DNA of 64,000 nt from Arion vulgaris (GCA_020796225.1 CM036755.1:10461994-10525993); one strand, 5' to 3'; positions 1 through 31,350 are shown, numbered from the stretch's first letter. Notes: a model not told the origin generated them from the sequence alone. A program made the numbers and translations.

Positions 1-56
1 TAGAGACTCCTACTAAAGTAAGGTTCAATCAGGGTCTAAAGAATAGAACCCTTGTT
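1..56 (+). repeat. 5' part of a SINE-C/A-like copy split by SINE-T
   Basis: The end of this piece (AAAGAATAGAACCC) is the shared SINE-A/B/C module. It continues after the SINE-T insertion at 383. Confidence 0.6.
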
Positions 57-382
57 GGGGGACTGCCTAGAGTAGTTGATAGTAGCTCGGCCTGCTAGCT
101 GTGAGAAGCTCATAGCTCGGGTTCGAACCTACTGTCCGGCATTTGTTTGAGTCCCTGGTCTTACTCAGGACGATAATGTGAGTACCTCTGAAGTCGGAGA
201 AAATCTGCCTGTATGGCGAGGGAATACTAATTACAAGTACATTGAGCACATGGCTGCCAGTGTAAAGTAATTTACAATGTGACGCTTCTGCCATTGTAAG
301 AAATTGGAAAAACGATTTTCACGAAAAATCAGTTTCAGAGATGAAACTGTCTGAGTTGAAAGCGGATGAAAGAAAAAAAAAA
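57..382 (+). repeat. SINE-T copy 1 (tRNA-derived head)
   Basis: The head contains a pol III B-box GGTTCGAACC at about 120. A body holds the CCTCTGAAGTCGGAG..CACG.AAAAATCAG core and an A-rich tail follows. It is flanked by the duplication AGAACCCTTGTT (45-56 and 383-394). Three more copies are in the window. Confidence 0.85.
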
Positions 383-735
383 AGAACCCTTGTTACTGCT
401 ATGTATGTCGTACGGAGGTTGGGTGTGGGCTAGCTACCCCACCTCATAAAAACACTAGATAGCTATAGAAAGCACAACCATGAAAACTCATAGCTCACCA
501 CCAGAGGCAGAAGAAGGACCGCACAAGGAAGGATTCATGAAGCAAGATGATGAAATCCTAAAGGAAATTGGGCTGCTGGCTCACTTTCTTAAACAGAATG
601 CAAGAAAATGGGGATAGTGGAGAGATCTAGAAAAGATGGTCTTGGATAGGAGAGTCTGGAAAGTCTTGGTTGTGGACCTATGTCTACCTAGGGGTGAAGA
701 GAAAAGAAAACAGAACAAAGAACAAAACATTATTT
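383..735 (+). repeat. Remainder of host SINE-C-like copy
   Basis: Contains GTATGTCGTACGGAGG, GCTAGCTACCCCACC and ACACTAGATAGCTA of SINE-C, then a TTGGTTGTGGACCTATG tail that recurs at 60281. It lies just past the 3' end of LDHD. Confidence 0.55.
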
Positions 736-758
736 TAAAACCCATAAAAGGTCAGATA

Positions 759-21036
<20,278 letters not shown>

Positions 21037-21340
21037 TCTGAAGATATTGTAAAGAATATGACAACCTTCACCGAATTTCTAAATCTGATTGATGCATTAA
21101 ATACGAAACTGAAAGTTCAACCGACGCCCGGACGTTACTCATGACATCAACTAAACAGAGACATACGATCCGTTCGTTTGATAATAAAATGCATCTTTTT
21201 TAGTATAGATAGTAGTATATCGCAGTTAATTCTAGTTATACTTCTGAATAACATTTCTGCAATTTATTTGATTTGAATAAGATTAATATTAGGTGGCAAT
21301 GACTATCTATCAACATTGTGTGCTCACACAATGCATTGGC
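21037..21340 (-). promoter_or_regulatory. Probable LDHD 5' flank / 5' UTR
   Basis: About 300 bp between the LDHD start codon and the first upstream repeat. It is mostly AT-rich with a small CG-rich patch near 21121-21135. The location suggests leader and promoter, but no TATA box or initiator stands out. Confidence 0.35.
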
Positions 21341-21344
21341 TGAT

Positions 21345-21500
21345 TTTACTATATCCTTTACAGGAAGTAGCCATCAATTACAGTAAACGAGTCGTTGATT
21401 TTCTAGGCACCACTTATACGTTCAGTAGTTTGTCATTGCTTTCTGATCGGTGAGGTCTATTTTTACCTTTTGTAAAAATCCCACGGAAACACCTTTGGAA
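21345..21500 (-). repeat. SINE-I body, uninterrupted
   Basis: TATCCTTTACAGGAAGTAGC to CCATCGTAAA-like end; GATTTTCTAGGCACCACTTA TACG shows the empty site for the insertion seen at 4673-5200. Confidence 0.65.
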
Positions 21501-22440
21501 TTTCTCTCACTTCTATGTCTTTCTCTTGTTCTTCTTCCAGGCACCATTTCTTCCTAAATTATTTTATCTAGGCACTCATATCGTTTGATGTGTCCGAAAT
21601 ATTTAATTTCTCTTGTTTTTATGCTTTGCAATATCCAACTCTCTTCTTCTTCTTTGTGTTCGTTCCTTACAACAATTGTATCACTCTTTGTGATATGTTT
21701 GATCTTTGCCAAGAACGTGTATACGCTGCACATTGGTTTGGTAGGCCCCTAAACGCATAGACTTGTACATGTTTACTTCTTCTTTGCGTTCGTTCTTTAC
21801 AACCAATTGTAATCACTCTTTGTGATATGTTTGATCTTTGCCAAGAACGTGTATACGTTCACATTGGTTTGGTAGGCCCCTAAATGCATAGACTTCTACA
21901 CGTTTAACACCCGTGCATCCGATTTCAGCCAAACCTCCTTAGTCGCTTCTTACGAAATGGGTGGCAGGTAAGAGTGGTTCTATTCTTTGCACCTCAAATT
22001 TGAGCCCCGGTAACTACTCGGGCGTCCAACTCTCTTTAATTTCAAGCTGTTTCAGAACAGAAGCGTTTTTTTTTTATCTGTCCATGATATTCTAAGTAAT
22101 CTTCTGTAGCATTTGCATTCAAAGGCGTTAATGATCTTCTCTGCTGCTTTGTCAATGTTCCATGTCGCACAACCATATGTAGCCAAGGGAAAAACGCAGT
22201 CTCTTTAACACGTGATTTTTGTTCTTATGTCAGTTCTCTTCCATAGGTTAGTTAGTTCTTTTAGTTTTTGCAAAGCAATGCTCAGCCTTCTTTTAATTTC
22301 TTTTATAGCATTCCAGTCATTTGTCAGCAATTCCCCATGTATTCAAAGTTGTCGATTTTGTGGCCGTTGACACATATATTAGCCATACAATTCTGTTTTA
22401 TCAGTTGTAAATATCTTCGTGGTACAAGTGTTTTAATTTA
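21500..22440 (-). mobile_element. LINE reverse transcriptase C-terminal half, interrupted
   Basis: Minus frames carry CVFPLATYGCATWNIDKAAE, INAFECKCYRRLLRISW and, past the SINE-A pair, REIKYFGHIKRYECLDKII. These are the thumb and C-terminal blocks of endonuclease/RT LINEs. Confidence 0.85.
21640..22025 (-). repeat. SINE-A dimer (full copy plus 3' half)
   Basis: A full SINE-A (21776-22025) is followed on its own strand by a second 3' half (21640-21775). The pair is flanked by CCAACTCTCTT (about 21629 and 22024). Confidence 0.88.
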
Positions 22441-22529
22441 CCCCAAGCAAATGATAGACTGGCTTCTGGGTGTGCGTCTGCTGTTTGTTGGGTGTTTCCA
22501 AGCGTCAAAATTGACACGAGGTTTATTCC

Positions 22530-22790
22530 ATTAACGCTTGTAAGGTATACCCCAGCCAACTCTGGGGTAAGTTTAATAAGATAAGTATAAGATAAGTTTA
22601 TAGTTGGCTCTGGGTATCCAGTACGACAGATATACGAGTAGGCTCATCAATCAAAATCGAACTGATACGGTCAGTCGCTGGACGCTGTTGGAGATTTTGC
22701 GAAGGAGATCAGAGCACCTATGGACATGTCCGGAGTGCAATGAAGATATTCCAAACTGAAACTGTAAGGGTTTCAGTGTGATAAAACAGG
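22530..22790 (+). repeat. Old repeat with SINE-E end
   Basis: CTTATAAGATAAGTTTATAG-like text and GGAGATCAGAGCACCTATGG then ATGTCCGGAGTGCAATGA, matching 38760-38815. Confidence 0.5.
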
Positions 22791-22857
22791 AGGTATACCG
22801 AAAAGGACATAATTTTCAATTTCGTTGTTTTCCTTTTTTAAATACATTCGTTATGAC

Positions 22858-23125
22858 ATTCGTTCTTCTTCTAGATATCTTCTGTTCTTCTTCTACGATA
22901 TCTTCTTCTACGTTGTTGCCATTCTTACAAGGGGTTAATACATTTGTTGACGTTCCTTCGTCTTCTACGATATCCTCGTCTGTTCTTCCCTTCTACGATA
23001 TCTTCTCTACTCTGATATCTTCTCTACGTTGTTGCCATTCTTTCAAGGGTTAATACATTCGTTGACGTTCCTTCTTCTACGATATCCTCGTCTGTTCTCC
23101 TTCTACGATATCTTCTTCTTCTCAT
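22858..23125 (+). repeat. Minisatellite, TTCTACGATATCTTC-based
   Basis: TTCTACGATATCNTC recurs about six times. A longer unit with CTACGTTGTTGCCATTCTT, AAGGGTTAATACATTYGTTG and ACGTTCCTTC occurs twice. Confidence 0.85.
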
Positions 23126-23265
23126 TGTAATCAGATAAAGGTTTTGAAAAATAAAATATAACATCATAGCAAATTGTCCGTTATGTTTATTCTTATCTAG
23201 TTGATTGTTTTAAGCTCTTCTGTTATTTTAAAACTACCAAAATGAAAGTGTTCATTCATTCATTT

Positions 23266-23518
23266 TTCTTCTTCTTCTTTGCGTTCGTTCTTTACGACCA
23301 ATTTTAATCACTTTATGATATGTTTGATATTTGCCAAGAACGTGTATACGTTGCACATTGGTTTGGTAGGCCCTTAAACGCATAGACTTTTACACGTTTA
23401 AGACATGTGCATCCGATTTCAGCCAAACCTCCTTAATCGCCTCTTACGACATGCGTGGCAGGTAACAGTGGTTCTATTCTTTACACCCCACATTTGGGCC
23501 CCGGTAACTACTCGGGTG
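23266..23518 (-). repeat. SINE-A copy
   Basis: Full length, flanked by ATTCATTCATT on both sides. Confidence 0.93.
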
Positions 23519-23930
23519 ATTCATTCATTAAATGTTGTAGCTGATTTGATTTCATGTTGTCTTTTTCTTCCCGCAGCGTGGTCGATAGTTTGTTACAACG
23601 GTCACAGCATGGTCTGACTACATTACTTAAGACTGCACTATAGACATGGTAATATTTGAACTTGTTTGTCTCCAGTTTCAAAGTGAGTGTACTGATACTT
23701 CACAACAATAATGATGTTTATAGTTGTAGATATTATTAATATATATAAATATTATATGTGCCATGAAATCTACACATCGTCATGATTTACTAAATTAGAG
23801 TAGTTCAGTGAATCAGTAGAGTACTACTGAGTAGCCTGTAGTGTAAACTTAGACTTAAGTAGTCAGTTGAGTTTGTCACAAGACAATCAACACGGAGTGA
23901 CGGACACAACTTTCTGCAGTTAAAGAAATA
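23519..23930. other. No recognised feature
   Basis: AT-rich with weak polyadenylation-like AATAAA at 23930. No open frame or known element seen. Confidence 0.35.
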
Positions 23931-24070
23931 AAGCCATCTTCTCTTTCTTATAACACTTTTTTACAGTTGTCACTAGTGGTTGACCAGACATTTCTCTGAA
24001 TTCATTCCATTTTATATTCATGCGGCAATCTATTTTCAAATGCATTATTTATCTTTAGTCAGGAGTAGTC
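23931..24070 (-). mobile_element. LINE fragment
   Basis: CTTATAACA.TTTTTACAGTT..GACCAGACATTTCTCTGA matches the LINE at 1525-1640. Confidence 0.55.
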
Positions 24071-24254
24071 ATGACATGCTGAAACTTTGACAAAGCTAGA
24101 CTCAAACCTCAGAATTTTCACCAGGAATGTGGTCACTTGTGCAAAGTGAAAGTGTTTCAATTTAACTATCGGTGACCCAACCTGATTATTAAGGCTGGTT
24201 TGATTTGAGAGACATCCTGCGATTGGAAACAAATTCCATGCTGGAGGACCAAAC

Positions 24255-24790
24255 CATCATCAAAGTGAACAAATAGCTTGTCCTGAGCAGAACTTTACCA
24301 CTCTTACAGTCCTATGGAATTTCTCTCTTTTAGTTTTATAGGCCAGATATCCTCATCCTGCCTTGGCAGTCGGTCGTCATACTCAAAAATCATGTCACAA
24401 CCTGAATCCATCTTCTCTGAGGTCTTTCTCTTTGCCGGGGTGCCTCCTTCCATAATCAACACTTGTGTCTCAAAAATGGTCTTCTCCAACCCTTCATGTC
24501 TGTCCAAGGACCAATATACTCACTTTTTTGTTTGTAGTATCAGCCAGTTTTTTTAATGTCTTTCTGAATAGATCTATTTATTCTCTTCTGTCCATCCATG
24601 ATATATAAAGAACTTCTATAACACCTACATATTTAAAAGTATAAATGTTTTTCCACTGCCTTGTTAAATATCTATGCTTCACACCCATATTTGAAGGACC
24701 AAATACTGCCAAATAGCTAATGTAAAATATAAATATGTGTGTATGATGAACCTGGATTTTAGGAAGTGCCGTCTGCATAACCTGTGATGA
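24255..24790 (-). mobile_element. LINE C-terminal fragment
   Basis: Minus frame HEGLEKTIFETQVLIMEGGTPAKRKTSEKMDSG shows the GLEKTI..AKRK block, split here by indels; then AWPIKLKER. Same family as 4005-4340. Confidence 0.7.
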
Positions 24791-24794
24791 CTAT

Positions 24795-25215
24795 CCATAT
24801 CTGACACACACATTTAACATTGAATAGAACTACTGTAAAATATGCACAGTTGCCCCCTAAATAAATGAATATTCTTATTAAATAAAATATACATTTTCTC
24901 AAGTGGAAAAATGGGTCATCAAATAGCTTGTTCTGAGAACTTTGTACCCTAACAATCTGAATTTCTCTCTTAATAGGCCAGATGTCCCAACTCTGCAGCC
25001 GTAAATGCTCAAATCATGTCATAACATGAATCCATCTTCCCAGTGGTCTTTCTCTTTCTGGGATGCCTTCTTACATAATTGTCCCGAACCCTTCAGGTCT
25101 TTTTATATGTACAATGTTATTTTTTGTTGTAGCATCAGCCAATTTTCTTTGATTTTGAGTTATTCTAGATAGATCTGATCTATCTGTTCACTTCTCTGTC
25201 CATGATATACGGAGG
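24795..25215 (-). mobile_element. Second LINE C-terminal fragment
   Basis: ATAGGCCAGATGTCCC, CTGAATCCATCTTC-like and CTTCTTACATAATTGTCC parallel the preceding copy. Same orientation, so either a tandem duplication or two insertions. Confidence 0.6.
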
Positions 25216-25221
25216 ACTCAT

Positions 25222-25775
25222 CATCTTCAAACGCTCCATATCGAAGTCTCGTTAACCACTCTATGATGTTATCTGATCTTAGTCTAAGAGATTTACATTG
25301 TGCCAGTTATACGCATACAAGCACATCAGATTTCTGCGACTTATTTACTGGGGCATCTTCCCTAGACCCCCTATCTCTCTCGCGATCACCGCCAAACGAT
25401 GCACCAGATTTCCCCATAAATTCTATTTATGTGGAAATCTGATTCATGCAGCCTTAGCATTGGTGTGTTTTACATCACATCTTCAGCACCATTTGGAGCT
25501 ATGGTGCTTATCCTTTGGCGATGTGTCCGATTTCAGCCAGGGTTTACTCGGTTTGCTCTCTATTCTGTAGCCATCTAGTGTTTTTACGGTGTGGGGTAAC
25601 TAGCCCCACGTCCAACCTCCTTAGTTGCCTCTTATGACATGAGCGGCAGGTAACAGTGGTTCTATTCCTTGGACCCCGGTAACCACTCTGACGGACCCCT
25701 ATCTTAATCACCTCTTATGACCTGCTTTGAAGTTAGCAGGGGTATTCTGTCGGCCCCAGCAACACACAGGCGGCT
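25222..25775 (-). repeat. SINE-B split by SINE-C
   Basis: SINE-B pieces 25222-25365 and 25690-25775. GACCCCCTATCT / GACCCCTATCT flanks the SINE-C insertion. Confidence 0.8.
25372..25690 (-). repeat. SINE-C copy nested in SINE-B
   Basis: (CT)n, then TCACCGCCAAACGATG..ATTTATGTGGAAATCTGATT, TGGTGTGTTTTACATCAC, GGGGTAACTAGCCCCACG and finally the shared head ending GTAACCACTC. SINE-C uses the SINE-A head with a different body and a GA-rich tail. Confidence 0.85.
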
Positions 25776-25970
25776 TCTTCTGTAACACTTATATTCAAAG
25801 CATATGTTTGTTCACTGCCGTGTTAAATATCCATGCTTCACACCCATATTTGGAGGACCAAATAGCTATATAAATGTGTGTATGATGAACCTGGATTTTA
25901 GGAAGTGCCGTCTGCATAACCTGTGATGACTATCCGTTTCTGACACACATTTTTAACATAGCATTCTGGC
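25776..25970 (+). repeat. Diverged interspersed repeat
   Basis: GTGTGTATGATGAACCTGGA TTTTAGGAAGTGCCGTCTG recurs at 24750, 27050, 28385 and 30645. Confidence 0.7.
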
Positions 25971-25980
25971 CAGATTTACT

Positions 25981-26185
25981 TCTTTTTTTTTCGATCCAGA
26001 AGCACTTGAGCTTTCAGCTCTTCGGCTCGGTGTCATGGACATCGAACCCTTCGGTTCGATGCCACAAACACAGTGAATCTGGGGAGCCTGTGGCTTTTCT
26101 GCCAGCCCGCGAAATTGAACCCGCACACAGAGGGCTAGTCACCTGCAGTTCAACGCGCTACGAACACGCTGGGCAGGCGGGCATA
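25981..26185 (-). repeat. SINE-D copy
   Basis: T-run, CGATCCAGAAGCACTTGAGC, reverse B-box (GGAA/GAAATTGAACCC) and head. Flanked by CCAGATTTACT (25970-25980 and 26186-26196). Confidence 0.93.
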
Positions 26186-26639
26186 CCAGATTTACTTTAC
26201 AATATATTATATGTTATCTGCACTGGAAAATGTATAGTAACAAAAGTAAAGGAATCCATTTTATACCTAAAGGGTAATCTGGTGTTAGTCCCGTATTTTT
26301 AATTGACTGTCGGTACACGATGGGTGATGTTGTCTGCCTTTACTTTTCCTGGTACCTAATTGAGGCTGGATCGACTTGGGAGCTGTTATGGTCAGAAAAA
26401 TATTCCATAGCCATTGGAATTGAACCCAGACCACTAGATGTTCTATCTTTTTTTCTTTTGTCGTCACACTGCTACTGGGTTGCTGCCCAGTATCGTAAGA
26501 CTTTCTGTAAACTTTCTATATATATTTAGTAGATTTCAAATTTGCTCTTGGCATATGTTAGGATTGATACAACATTGCAATTGAAAATTTATAATTTAGT
26601 TATATTACTTTTAGTTACTGCATGTTTTTAGTTATTTCT

Positions 26640-26995
26640 GCAGTCTTCTTTGCTCGTTTTGCCAATTTTAATCACTCTTGTGATATGTTTGATCTTTGCC
26701 AAGAACATGTATACGTGCACATTGGTTTGGTAGGCCCTCTTCTTCTTCTTCTTTGCGTTCGTTCTTATGACCAATTTTAATCACTCTTTGTGATATGTTT
26801 GATCTTTGCCAAGAACGTGTATACGTTGCATATTGGTTTGATAGGCCCCTAAACGCATAGACTTCTACACTTTTAGGACACATGCATCCGATTTCAGCCA
26901 AACCTCCTTAGTCGCCTCTTACGACATGCATGGCAGGTAACAGTGGTTCTATTCTTTACACCCCAAATTTGGGCCCGTAACCACTCGGGCGATTT
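26640..26995 (-). repeat. SINE-A dimer (full copy plus 3' part)
   Basis: Full copy 26736-26992 with a 3' SINE-A part (26640-26735) directly after its (GAA)n tail. Flanks share TTTCTGCAGT / TTTCCTGCAGT. Confidence 0.88.
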
Positions 26996-27019
26996 CCTGC
27001 AGTTATGTTATACAGTTAT

Positions 27020-27560
27020 CTAACTAAAATTCACATATATATGTTTGTGTGTATGATGAACCTGGATTTTAGGAAGTGCCGCCTGAATAACTTCGATGAC
27101 TATCCGTATCTGACACACATACTTAGAATAGAATCTATAAAAGAAAGCAAACAAGTAGAGACCCAAAAAAAATTGGTCATGAAGATTTGAATGCCATAGT
27201 GAAAGACAAGATCTAATTGAGTGGGAATTTTTGTCTCTGCCTTGTGTGTCCTTGGGAGCAATGATGACAATTATAATGATGAATCGCATATATTGATGTA
27301 GAAATGTGAAGAGTTTAAACTTCCTCACAGTACCAGTTTGTCAAATTTGCAGATGGGGTAGCTAGTTCTCTTCATGAATATTTTCCTTTCCAAAACTCCA
27401 GGTATCTGGGGTTTTTTTCCACAGGGTTGGGTGAAGTGTGCCTTGCCTGGAAGTTGAACCCTCATTATGAAGCCAGCACACGCGTACAACTTTATTATGC
27501 CAGTTGTTACAAATCATACACAGGACTGGATTAAAACAGACTGAGAGTGACAATGCATAT
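27020..27560 (+). repeat. Interspersed repeat, copy 1
   Basis: Runs from TGTGTGTATGATGAACCTGG through TGCCATAGTGAAAGACAAGA, GAGTTTAAACTTCCTCACAG and TTTATTATGCCAGT. A diverged copy follows at 28380-28920. Confidence 0.75.
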
Positions 27561-27624
27561 TTGGTACGGTTAGTTTGTTTCGATTAATTAGCTTATTAAT
27601 TTTCAACTTACTCAATCAATTAAA

Positions 27625-27880
27625 TTCTTCTTTGAACGCTTCATATCGACCACTTGTTAACCACTCTGTGTGATTTGTATGTGATCTGAGCTTAAGAGCG
27701 ATTGTACTTTGTGCCACGCCTACAAGTAGGCCAGCACATTCGATTTCTGCGATGCTTTTATTTACTAAGGTAGTTTCCCCTAGGTCCTACATCAGTTGCC
27801 TCTTACAACGCCTTGTATGTTGCAGTGGTACTATTCTTTGCTTCATTTATGGGCCCCAGCACCACATGGGCGGAATCAAT
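27625..27880 (-). repeat. SINE-B copy
   Basis: TCTTTGAACGCTTCATATCG to GCACCACATGGGCGG; full length. Confidence 0.9.
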
Positions 27881-27916
27881 CAAATTAACTTCTATCATTT
27901 AATCAGTTTCAGTCAG

Positions 27917-28232
27917 TTTTTTTTTTTTTTCTTTCGTCCGCTTCAACTCAGACGAAGTTTCATCTCTGAAACTGATTTTTGCGTGAAAATCTGTTTTTCC
28001 AATTTCTTACAATGGCAGCAGCGGGCACATTGTAAATTACTTTACACTGGCAGCCGTGTGCTCAATGTACTCGTAATTAGTATTCCTCGCCATACAGGCA
28101 GATTTTCTCAGACTTCAGAGGTACTCATGTTATCGTCCTGAGTAAGACCAGGGGACTCGAACAAATGCCGGACAGTAGGTTCGAACCCGAGCTAGCAGGC
28201 CGAGCTACTATCACCTACTCTAGGCAGTCCCC
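27917..28232 (-). repeat. SINE-T copy 4
   Basis: Poly-T to GGCAGTCCCC, flanked by the 13-bp duplication CAGTTTCAGTCAG (27904-27916 and 28233-28245). Confidence 0.95.
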
Positions 28233-28244
28233 CAGTTTCAGTCA

Positions 28245-28920
28245 GTAAATCACTTAATTAAACATGAGTTCATTAGTTAGTTAATGAGTTAGTTTCAGTC
28301 AGTGTTTGTTAATAATTTAATTATGCTTCTGTTAGTTTCTTCCCTGCTGTTTTGGTAGAAGTTAATGTTAACTGCAAATATGTGTGTATGATGAACCTGG
28401 ATTTTAGGAAGTGCCGTCTGAATAACTTGTGATGACTATCCATATCTGACACACATACTTAGAATAGAATAGACCTTAAAAGAAATAGCCAACAACTAGA
28501 GACCAAACAAATAAATTACAAAAGCTGCCCATGAAGATCCAAATGCCATAGTGAAAGACAAGATCTAATTGAGTGGGAATTTTTTTGTCCCTGCCGTACT
28601 TACCCTTGGGCACGATGAAGACTGATGATGATGAATGATGTAGTAATGTGAAGAGTTTAAACTTCCTCACAGTACCAGGTTGTAAAATTTGCAGATGGGG
28701 TAGCTAGTTCTCTTCATGAATTTTTGTCTTTCCAAAACTTCAGGAATCTGGTTTATCCATGTATTTGGCGGAAGTGGGCATGACCTGAAAGTCAAACCCT
28801 CATTATGAAGCCAGCACAAAGAACTTTATTATGCCAGTGGTTACAAACCATACACATGGGCTGGAATAAAACAACAAACTGAGAGAGTGACTGCATATTT
28901 GGTAAGGTTAGTTTGTTTCA
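28245..28920 (+). repeat. Interspersed repeat, copy 2
   Basis: 28245-28460 also matches 30485-30720 (TGTTAACTGCAAATATGTGT shared). 28380-28920 matches 27030-27560. Confidence 0.75.
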
Positions 28921-28984
28921 ATTAATTAGCTTTCAATCTGTTACTCAATTAAATTCTTCTTAGAACACTCCATGAACTACCTAT

Positions 28985-29790
28985 AGTTACTGTGCTCCTT
29001 GTGGTAATATATGTTCCAACTATGAGGCAGAGATTATATCCATAAAGACCGCTGTAGAACTAGTCCACCAGCAGTTTGAACTTGGAGAAAATATTGTCCA
29101 AGACATGATAGTATTCACTGACTCACAGTCCACACTACAAGCTTTAGAAGAACAGCAGAATCAGTCAAGCGAGATCCAGTCATTGGCATTAGTCATCCAC
29201 AATCTGATTTCCTCCTTTGATATTAATGTCGTTCTACAGTGGATTCCTGGGCACACAAATATCCCAGGAAATGACAAGGCAGATCATCTGGCCAAACAGG
29301 GATCATCAAAACCACAAATAGACAAACCTGTTAGCATACAAAGTATAAAACAGATTCTGAAAAACAACTCCAGAGAAGATTGGCTGAACCGATGGGCTAT
29401 GGGGACGACTGGTCGGGACATGTATGCAGAGATGAATAGACCAAACCCCAAGGACAATATAAATCTGCTACAAAGAAAAGATCAAAGCACTATCTTTCAG
29501 TTAAGAACAGGACATGTTGGACTGAATTACCACCTACACAGAATAAACCCCACACACCTACCACACTGTAGAAAGTGCAGTCACTCATGTGAGACAGTAC
29601 AGCATGAATGCTTGAATGTCCTGGACTGCATAAAGCTAGACAAGAACTCCTCCCACCACACCCATCTGTTCATAATACCCTTTACACTAGTCTCCCACAA
29701 TTACAGAACACATGCAGATTCTACAAACTGGCATTGGCTGCCCAAGAGTAAAAACTCGCAGCTCTGGTTAGAAGAAGAAGAACACTCCAT
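28985..29790 (+). mobile_element. LINE RNase H and C-terminal zinc region (longest open LINE piece)
   Basis: Encodes a 5'-truncated I-like LINE end. RNase H catalytic residues are visible: Glu in NYEAEI, Asp in IVFTDSQSTLQAL, and the GHTNIPGNDKADHLAKQG motif. It continues through REDWLNRWAMG, TIFQLRTGHVGLNYHLHRI and a CRKCSHSCETVQHECL zinc-binding end. About 230 codons from 29105 are open with no stop, unusual among the copies here. The first catalytic Asp lies upstream of the truncation. It ends in (GAA)n at 29777 and abuts a SINE-B tail. Confidence 0.9.
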
Positions 29791-30015
29791 ATCAACCACT
29801 TGTTAACTCTATGTGATCTGAGCCTAAGAGCGATTGCACATTGTGCCAGTTATACGCCTACAAGTAGGCCAGCACATCAGATTTGTGCAATCCTTTTTAT
29901 TTACTAGGGTAGCTTCTCTAGGTCCTACATCAGTTGCCTCTTTCAACATGCCTTGTAGGTTGCAATGGTACTATGCTTTGCTGCCCTTGCAGGCCCCAGC
30001 ACCACAAGGGCGAAT
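29780..30015 (-). repeat. SINE-B copy
   Basis: AACACTCCATATCAACCACT to GCACCACAAGGGCG. Confidence 0.88.
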
Positions 30016-30059
30016 CAATCAATTAAACTAACTTCAATCATTTAATCAGTCTATTTTGT

Positions 30060-30480
30060 CTATTGTCTATTCCCAGGTGGAAGATGTAGTTGGCTGTCCA
30101 CTCTTGCTGTTAAGCATAGGGATGGGAGCTTTAATTTAGCGTCTAGGGCTAGATGAGTCGCCTTGTTGTGTTGTATCCGTGTTTATATGTAGTGTGGTTT
30201 TGATATTGTCTATCCATCTTTTCTTGGTTTTCCCTTAGCTCTAGTACCCGATCTCTCTTTTTAACAAAGTGTTGGTAGGAAAATACTTTTATCATCTGTC
30301 TTTTCACTTCCATCTTGATCTTTGTGTGTTGTAGTAATGGTGCCAGCTAGTAGGTCAGGTCACTGCATTTGCTTTTTGACACCTTGTCTCTATTTCTCTA
30401 TCTTGTTTTCCGTCCTCTGTAAAAATGCTGCCTAAATATTTGAATTCAGAAACTTGCTTTACTTGGTGTTGTCTATTTGT
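30060..30480 (-). mobile_element. LINE reverse transcriptase fragment
   Basis: The minus strand encodes VSEFKYLGSIFTEDGKQDRE then IETRCQKANAVT, the FxYLGSxxxxDG palm/thumb block, followed after frameshifts by HFVKKRDRVLELRENQEK. Confidence 0.8.
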
Positions 30481-30484
30481 ATGT

Positions 30485-30725
30485 TTGTCATTTAATCAGT
30501 TTCAGTCAGTAAATCACTTGAACTTCAGTCCGTTAGTTAATCAATTAGTTTCAGTCATTGTTTGTTAGTCATTTAGTTATACTACTGTTAGTTTTTTCCC
30601 CTGCTGTTTTGGTAGAAGTTAATGTTAACTGCAAATATGTGTGTATGATGAGCCTGGATTTTAGGAAGTGCCGTCTGAATAACTTGCGATGACTATCCAT
30701 ATCTGACACACATACTTACCACAGT
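30485..30725 (+). repeat. Interspersed repeat, copy 3
   Basis: Matches 28245-28460 over most of its length. Confidence 0.75.
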
Positions 30726-30807
30726 CTCGACCTGTGTGAAACATTTTTCATACACCGAGTACTGAAGAAAGGTTTTAGAATAATTATTAGCGAAACAAGT
30801 AAAAAAA

Positions 30808-31085
30808 ACAAAGTACTGTAGTTTTACAAAGTACAGAAACAATTAACAGTGATGTTTCGGCTAAAAGCCCTTTATCAAGCAAATGATACAACAGAAGTGA
30901 CGTTTTTCACATTTATTACGCTTTTAGGCATATTTTCATTTTACTGCCGTTATGGATTGAGTAATTGTATATGTTGTGCAGTATATGAAGTCTGGTTTTT
31001 TCACTTTTGTATCCATTGCTTGATAAAGCCTTTTGGTAGAAACATGGCCATTTTTTTGTTACTTTGTAAAACTACAGTACTTTGT
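30808..31085. mobile_element. Inverted pair of Penelope-like terminal segments
   Basis: Left arm 30808-30883 is the reverse of right arm 31015-31085. Both carry the CTTGATAAAGSC..TTTTGG..GAAAC hairpin and the TTACTTTGTAAAACTACAGT ACTTTGT end seen at the Penelope-like element near 37690. Confidence 0.8.
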
Positions 31086-31144
31086 TTTGCCATTGCTTCA
31101 CAGTTTTACTGCAGTCTTCTCATATATAAGCATAATTCGCCCGC

Positions 31145-31350
31145 ATTATGCCGGGGCCACGCAAGGAAATCAAAGAATATTACAATTGCGACCTACAAGG
31201 CAAAACAAGATTGTAAGAGACGACTTATGTAGGGCCTAGGGAAGCTACCCTAGTAAATAAAAGGCACAACGTACAATAGCTCTTAGGCTCAGATCACATA
31301 CAAATCGCACAGTGGTTGACAAGTGGTTGATATAGAACATGTAAAGTAGA
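31145..31350 (+). repeat. SINE-B copy
   Basis: CGCATTATGCCGGGGCCACG to GGTTGATATAGAACATG; lacks part of its middle. Confidence 0.8.

Noticed and set aside
23590..23935. Solo LTR or a 3' UTR ending at AATAAA
   Set aside because: No matching second LTR, target duplication or upstream coding sequence.
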